From assembly GCA_003162995.1 (NCBI GenBank), contig PLUZ01000298.1, forward strand, positions 816 through 7,195: a stretch of DNA of 6,380 bases, in the 5' to 3' direction. The notes beneath the pieces are model-generated. The model saw only the letters and a program-made list of their open reading frames with translations, was not told the DNA's origin and did not search any database. Every line of letters starts with the position of its first letter. The first letter of the stretch is position 1. A program made the position numbers and the translations under genes. Source of the stretch: Methylocapsa sp. GTDB lineage: Bacteria > Pseudomonadota > Alphaproteobacteria > Rhizobiales > Beijerinckiaceae. This document shows positions 5,598-6,380 of this stretch, one piece after another.

Positions 5598-6380
5598 TTA
5601 ACTCAATTGAGTTCCGACGATCGACAGGATCGCCAAAAGAAAGGAGGCGGCGAGCGGCTCCTGATAACGGAAGAAGCGCAGGCGCGACTGGGCCGTCTCG
5701 ACGAAGACGACCACACAGGCGACGAGAGCGAATTTGATGATCAAGGCGACGGCGGCTCCAGCCGCACCGATTGCCGTACCCTCGACCGACAACCCCCAAG
5801 GTAAGATCAGAACGTTGCAGAAGATTGTGTAGAGGATGAATTGCTTCATCGCCGACGCCCATTTGATGAGAGCCAGCAGGGGGCCGGAATATTCCAGGAT
5901 CCGTCCCTCATCGATCATATAGACCTCGATATGCGTGCTCGAGTGGATTGGCATCCGATCTGTCTCGACAAGCAATAGGATAAAGAAGGCCGCCACGAGA
6001 AAGAGGTGCGCTGGGCTCCAGTAGACCGCCCAACTCGACACAAGCAGATGATTGACGACGAAGGGAAGCATCGCCTTGGCGAGCAGCGTTATCCCAACGA
6101 AGACCAGGATCAGCGTCGGCTCGGCAAGGATCGCGACCATTACTGCGCGGCTTGAACCGATGCCACCGTAGGCGCTCGACGTATCGAGCCCCGCCAGGAC
6201 GATCATGAACGAACCGAGGGTGAGGATGAGGCCACCGCCCAAAATGTCCCCCATGTCGGAGAGCGGCAGTGGAAAGTTGGTGAGTACAGGGATCAGAATC
6301 GGTACGACGAGCATGCATGTGAAGGCAACGACCGGGGCCGCGAAGAATAGCCAGGATGCCGTCTGTGGGACCACAATCTG
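5598..6380 (-). CDS. HyfC/HycD-like (NuoH-related) membrane anchor, 5' end beyond right edge
   Basis: 260 codons are visible and the frame is open to the window edge. By comparison with HycD, about 50-60 N-terminal residues are missing, so the GTG near the edge is an internal valine and not a start. The visible part opens with VVPQTASWLFFAAP, the family's conserved entry to the second membrane helix. Then come AGLDTSSAYGGIGSSR (about 63-78 of the visible part), AEPTL with a helix glutamate, VETDRMPI, THIEV and DEGRILEYSG, and a C-terminal FVETAQSRLRFFRYQEPL. In this family the loop around the Pro/Glu-rich motif faces the small and large subunits and transmits the redox step to the pumps. Here the usual acidic residue after the proline of that loop is replaced (PIHSS). 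The stop codon lies 5 bases before the HyfE-like start. Confidence 0.93.
   Translation of the reverse strand, partial: QIVVPQTASWLFFAAPVVAFTCMLVVPILIPVLTNFPLPLSDMGDILGGGLILTLGSFMIVLAGLDTSSAYGGIGSSRAVMVAILAEPTLILVFVGITLLAKAMLPFVVNHLLVSSWAVYWSPAHLFLVAAFFILLLVETDRMPIHSSTHIEVYMIDEGRILEYSGPLLALIKWASAMKQFILYTIFCNVLILPWGLSVEGTAIGAAGAAVALIIKFALVACVVVFVETAQSRLRFFRYQEPLAASFLLAILSIVGTQLS

Noticed and set aside
4912..5862. A 316-codon version of the HyfE-like gene starting at 5862
   Set aside because: The extra 90 residues are Arg-rich and lie within the NuoH-like gene. The ATG at 5592 gives a normal HyfE length.

Overview
The whole window is one minus-strand run of six genes (transcribed right to left) for a membrane-bound complex of the complex I / group 4 [NiFe]-hydrogenase superfamily, organised like the hyf/hyc (formate hydrogenlyase) operons. 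In transcription order: a NuoH/HyfC-like membrane anchor (5' end beyond the right edge), a HyfE/NuoK-like subunit, a HyfF antiporter-like subunit, a fused NuoC-NuoD (HyfG-like) large subunit, a fused two-cluster ferredoxin + NuoB-like small subunit (HyfH+HyfI in one chain), and a diverged HyfB/NuoL-type antiporter subunit running off the left edge. All other open frames, on both strands, are shadows of these genes.

The key point is that the large subunit looks hydrogenase-like in architecture but lacks the [NiFe] ligands. The N-terminal CxxC is replaced by Ser-Gly-Val-Asp, and the C-terminal CxxC motif has become a tail ending GCDR. The residues known in complex I NuoD to hold quinone (the HPSTH histidine and the MDY tyrosine) are absent too. 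The small subunit keeps all four cysteines of the proximal cluster, and its ferredoxin domain keeps all eight of its own. The complex therefore appears able to carry electrons and move ions, but ends at an active site that is neither a hydrogenase site nor a standard complex I quinone site. This fits the poorly understood Ehr (energy-converting hydrogenase-related) complexes rather than a working formate hydrogenlyase. No formate dehydrogenase, hydrogenase maturation, or NADH-module gene lies in the window.

The genes are packed almost without gaps: 4-base ATGA overlaps at two junctions, an 11-base overlap at a third, and only 5 and 8 noncoding bases at the other two. This indicates one polycistronic, translationally coupled unit. 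There is no gene-free stretch, RNA gene, mobile element or CRISPR array, and no internal promoter or terminator I can support. The moderately high GC content, Shine-Dalgarno sites and protein style suggest a proteobacterium, plausibly an alphaproteobacterium of the Rhizobiales type; this is an impression, not a placement.
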